64,000 nt of DNA from Tunturiibacter gelidiferens (GTDB lineage: Bacteria; Acidobacteriota; Terriglobia; Terriglobales; Acidobacteriaceae). A program made the position numbers and the translations under genes. The notes beneath the pieces were generated by a model. That model had not been told where the DNA came from. It saw nothing but the letters and a program-made list of their open reading frames with translations, and did no database searches. Within the stretch, counting starts at the first letter, position 1, and each line of letters begins with the position of its first letter. Positions 63,999-64,000 of the stretch are shown in pieces. The DNA is taken from the NCBI RefSeq assembly GCF_013410115.1, contig NZ_JACCCV010000002.1:992001-1056000 (forward strand), in the 5' to 3' direction.

Positions 63999-64000
63999 TT

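Overview
The window looks like chromosomal DNA of a soil acidobacterium, family Acidobacteriaceae (Terriglobus/Granulicella/Edaphobacter type). The grounds are a giant Oar-like TonB-dependent receptor with an N-terminal carboxypeptidase-regulatory domain, a VWA protein of the acidobacterial VWFA type, several PEP-CTERM proteins, MacB-like permease pairs without an ATPase, and moderately high GC. This is an inference from gene content; no rRNA is present.

Layout. 0-3.3 kb: an exported RidA plus a Tat-exported flavin amine oxidase, divergent from a TetR regulator across three dyad-rich sites. 3.4-6.4 kb: a CsoR-type palindrome and promoter drive a two-gene unit. The first protein carries both copper-ligand motifs of PmoC/AmoC with identical spacing, followed by a PmoA-like half. 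The second has the PmoB layout (mature N-terminal His, periplasmic domain, two membrane helices, periplasmic domains). I regard this as a divergent copper membrane monooxygenase-like system and the main discovery. 6.4-10 kb: TonB-dependent receptor. 10-12 kb: a gene graveyard (SDR and GH36 alpha-galactosidase remnants) next to tRNA-Leu(UAA). 12-18 kb: two ABC permeases, a small Cys-rich protein and a large lytic transglycosylase. 18-20.5 kb: PEP-CTERM genes and a sigma/anti-sigma pair. 20.5-24 kb: DUF779-aldehyde dehydrogenase, NudK and a DeoR regulator.

24-43 kb is mostly central metabolism: pgi-gnd-zwf (entry to the pentose phosphate pathway), a response regulator-DUF2905-xseA-glmM cluster, an ion channel, a TPR membrane protein, pckG (GTP), a HugZ-like protein, an MFS exporter, a PEP-CTERM-like protein and sucA. 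43-57 kb: a secreted protein of unknown function, cspA, cmk with an FG-repeat-rich basic protein, PEP-CTERM genes, pstS, mutL, pyk, a YihY/BrkB protein, an exported thioredoxin-like protein and the VWA protein. 57-64 kb: two c-di-GMP proteins flanking a lipoprotein esterase, a GlsB-type membrane protein and a DUF6979-like protein.

Three genes (PEP-CTERM at 18.0 kb, PEP-CTERM at 47.9 kb, pstS at 48.8 kb) are broken by single frameshifts. The last two are adjacent, so either local decay or base-calling error is possible. No CRISPR array, intact insertion sequence or prophage was seen.
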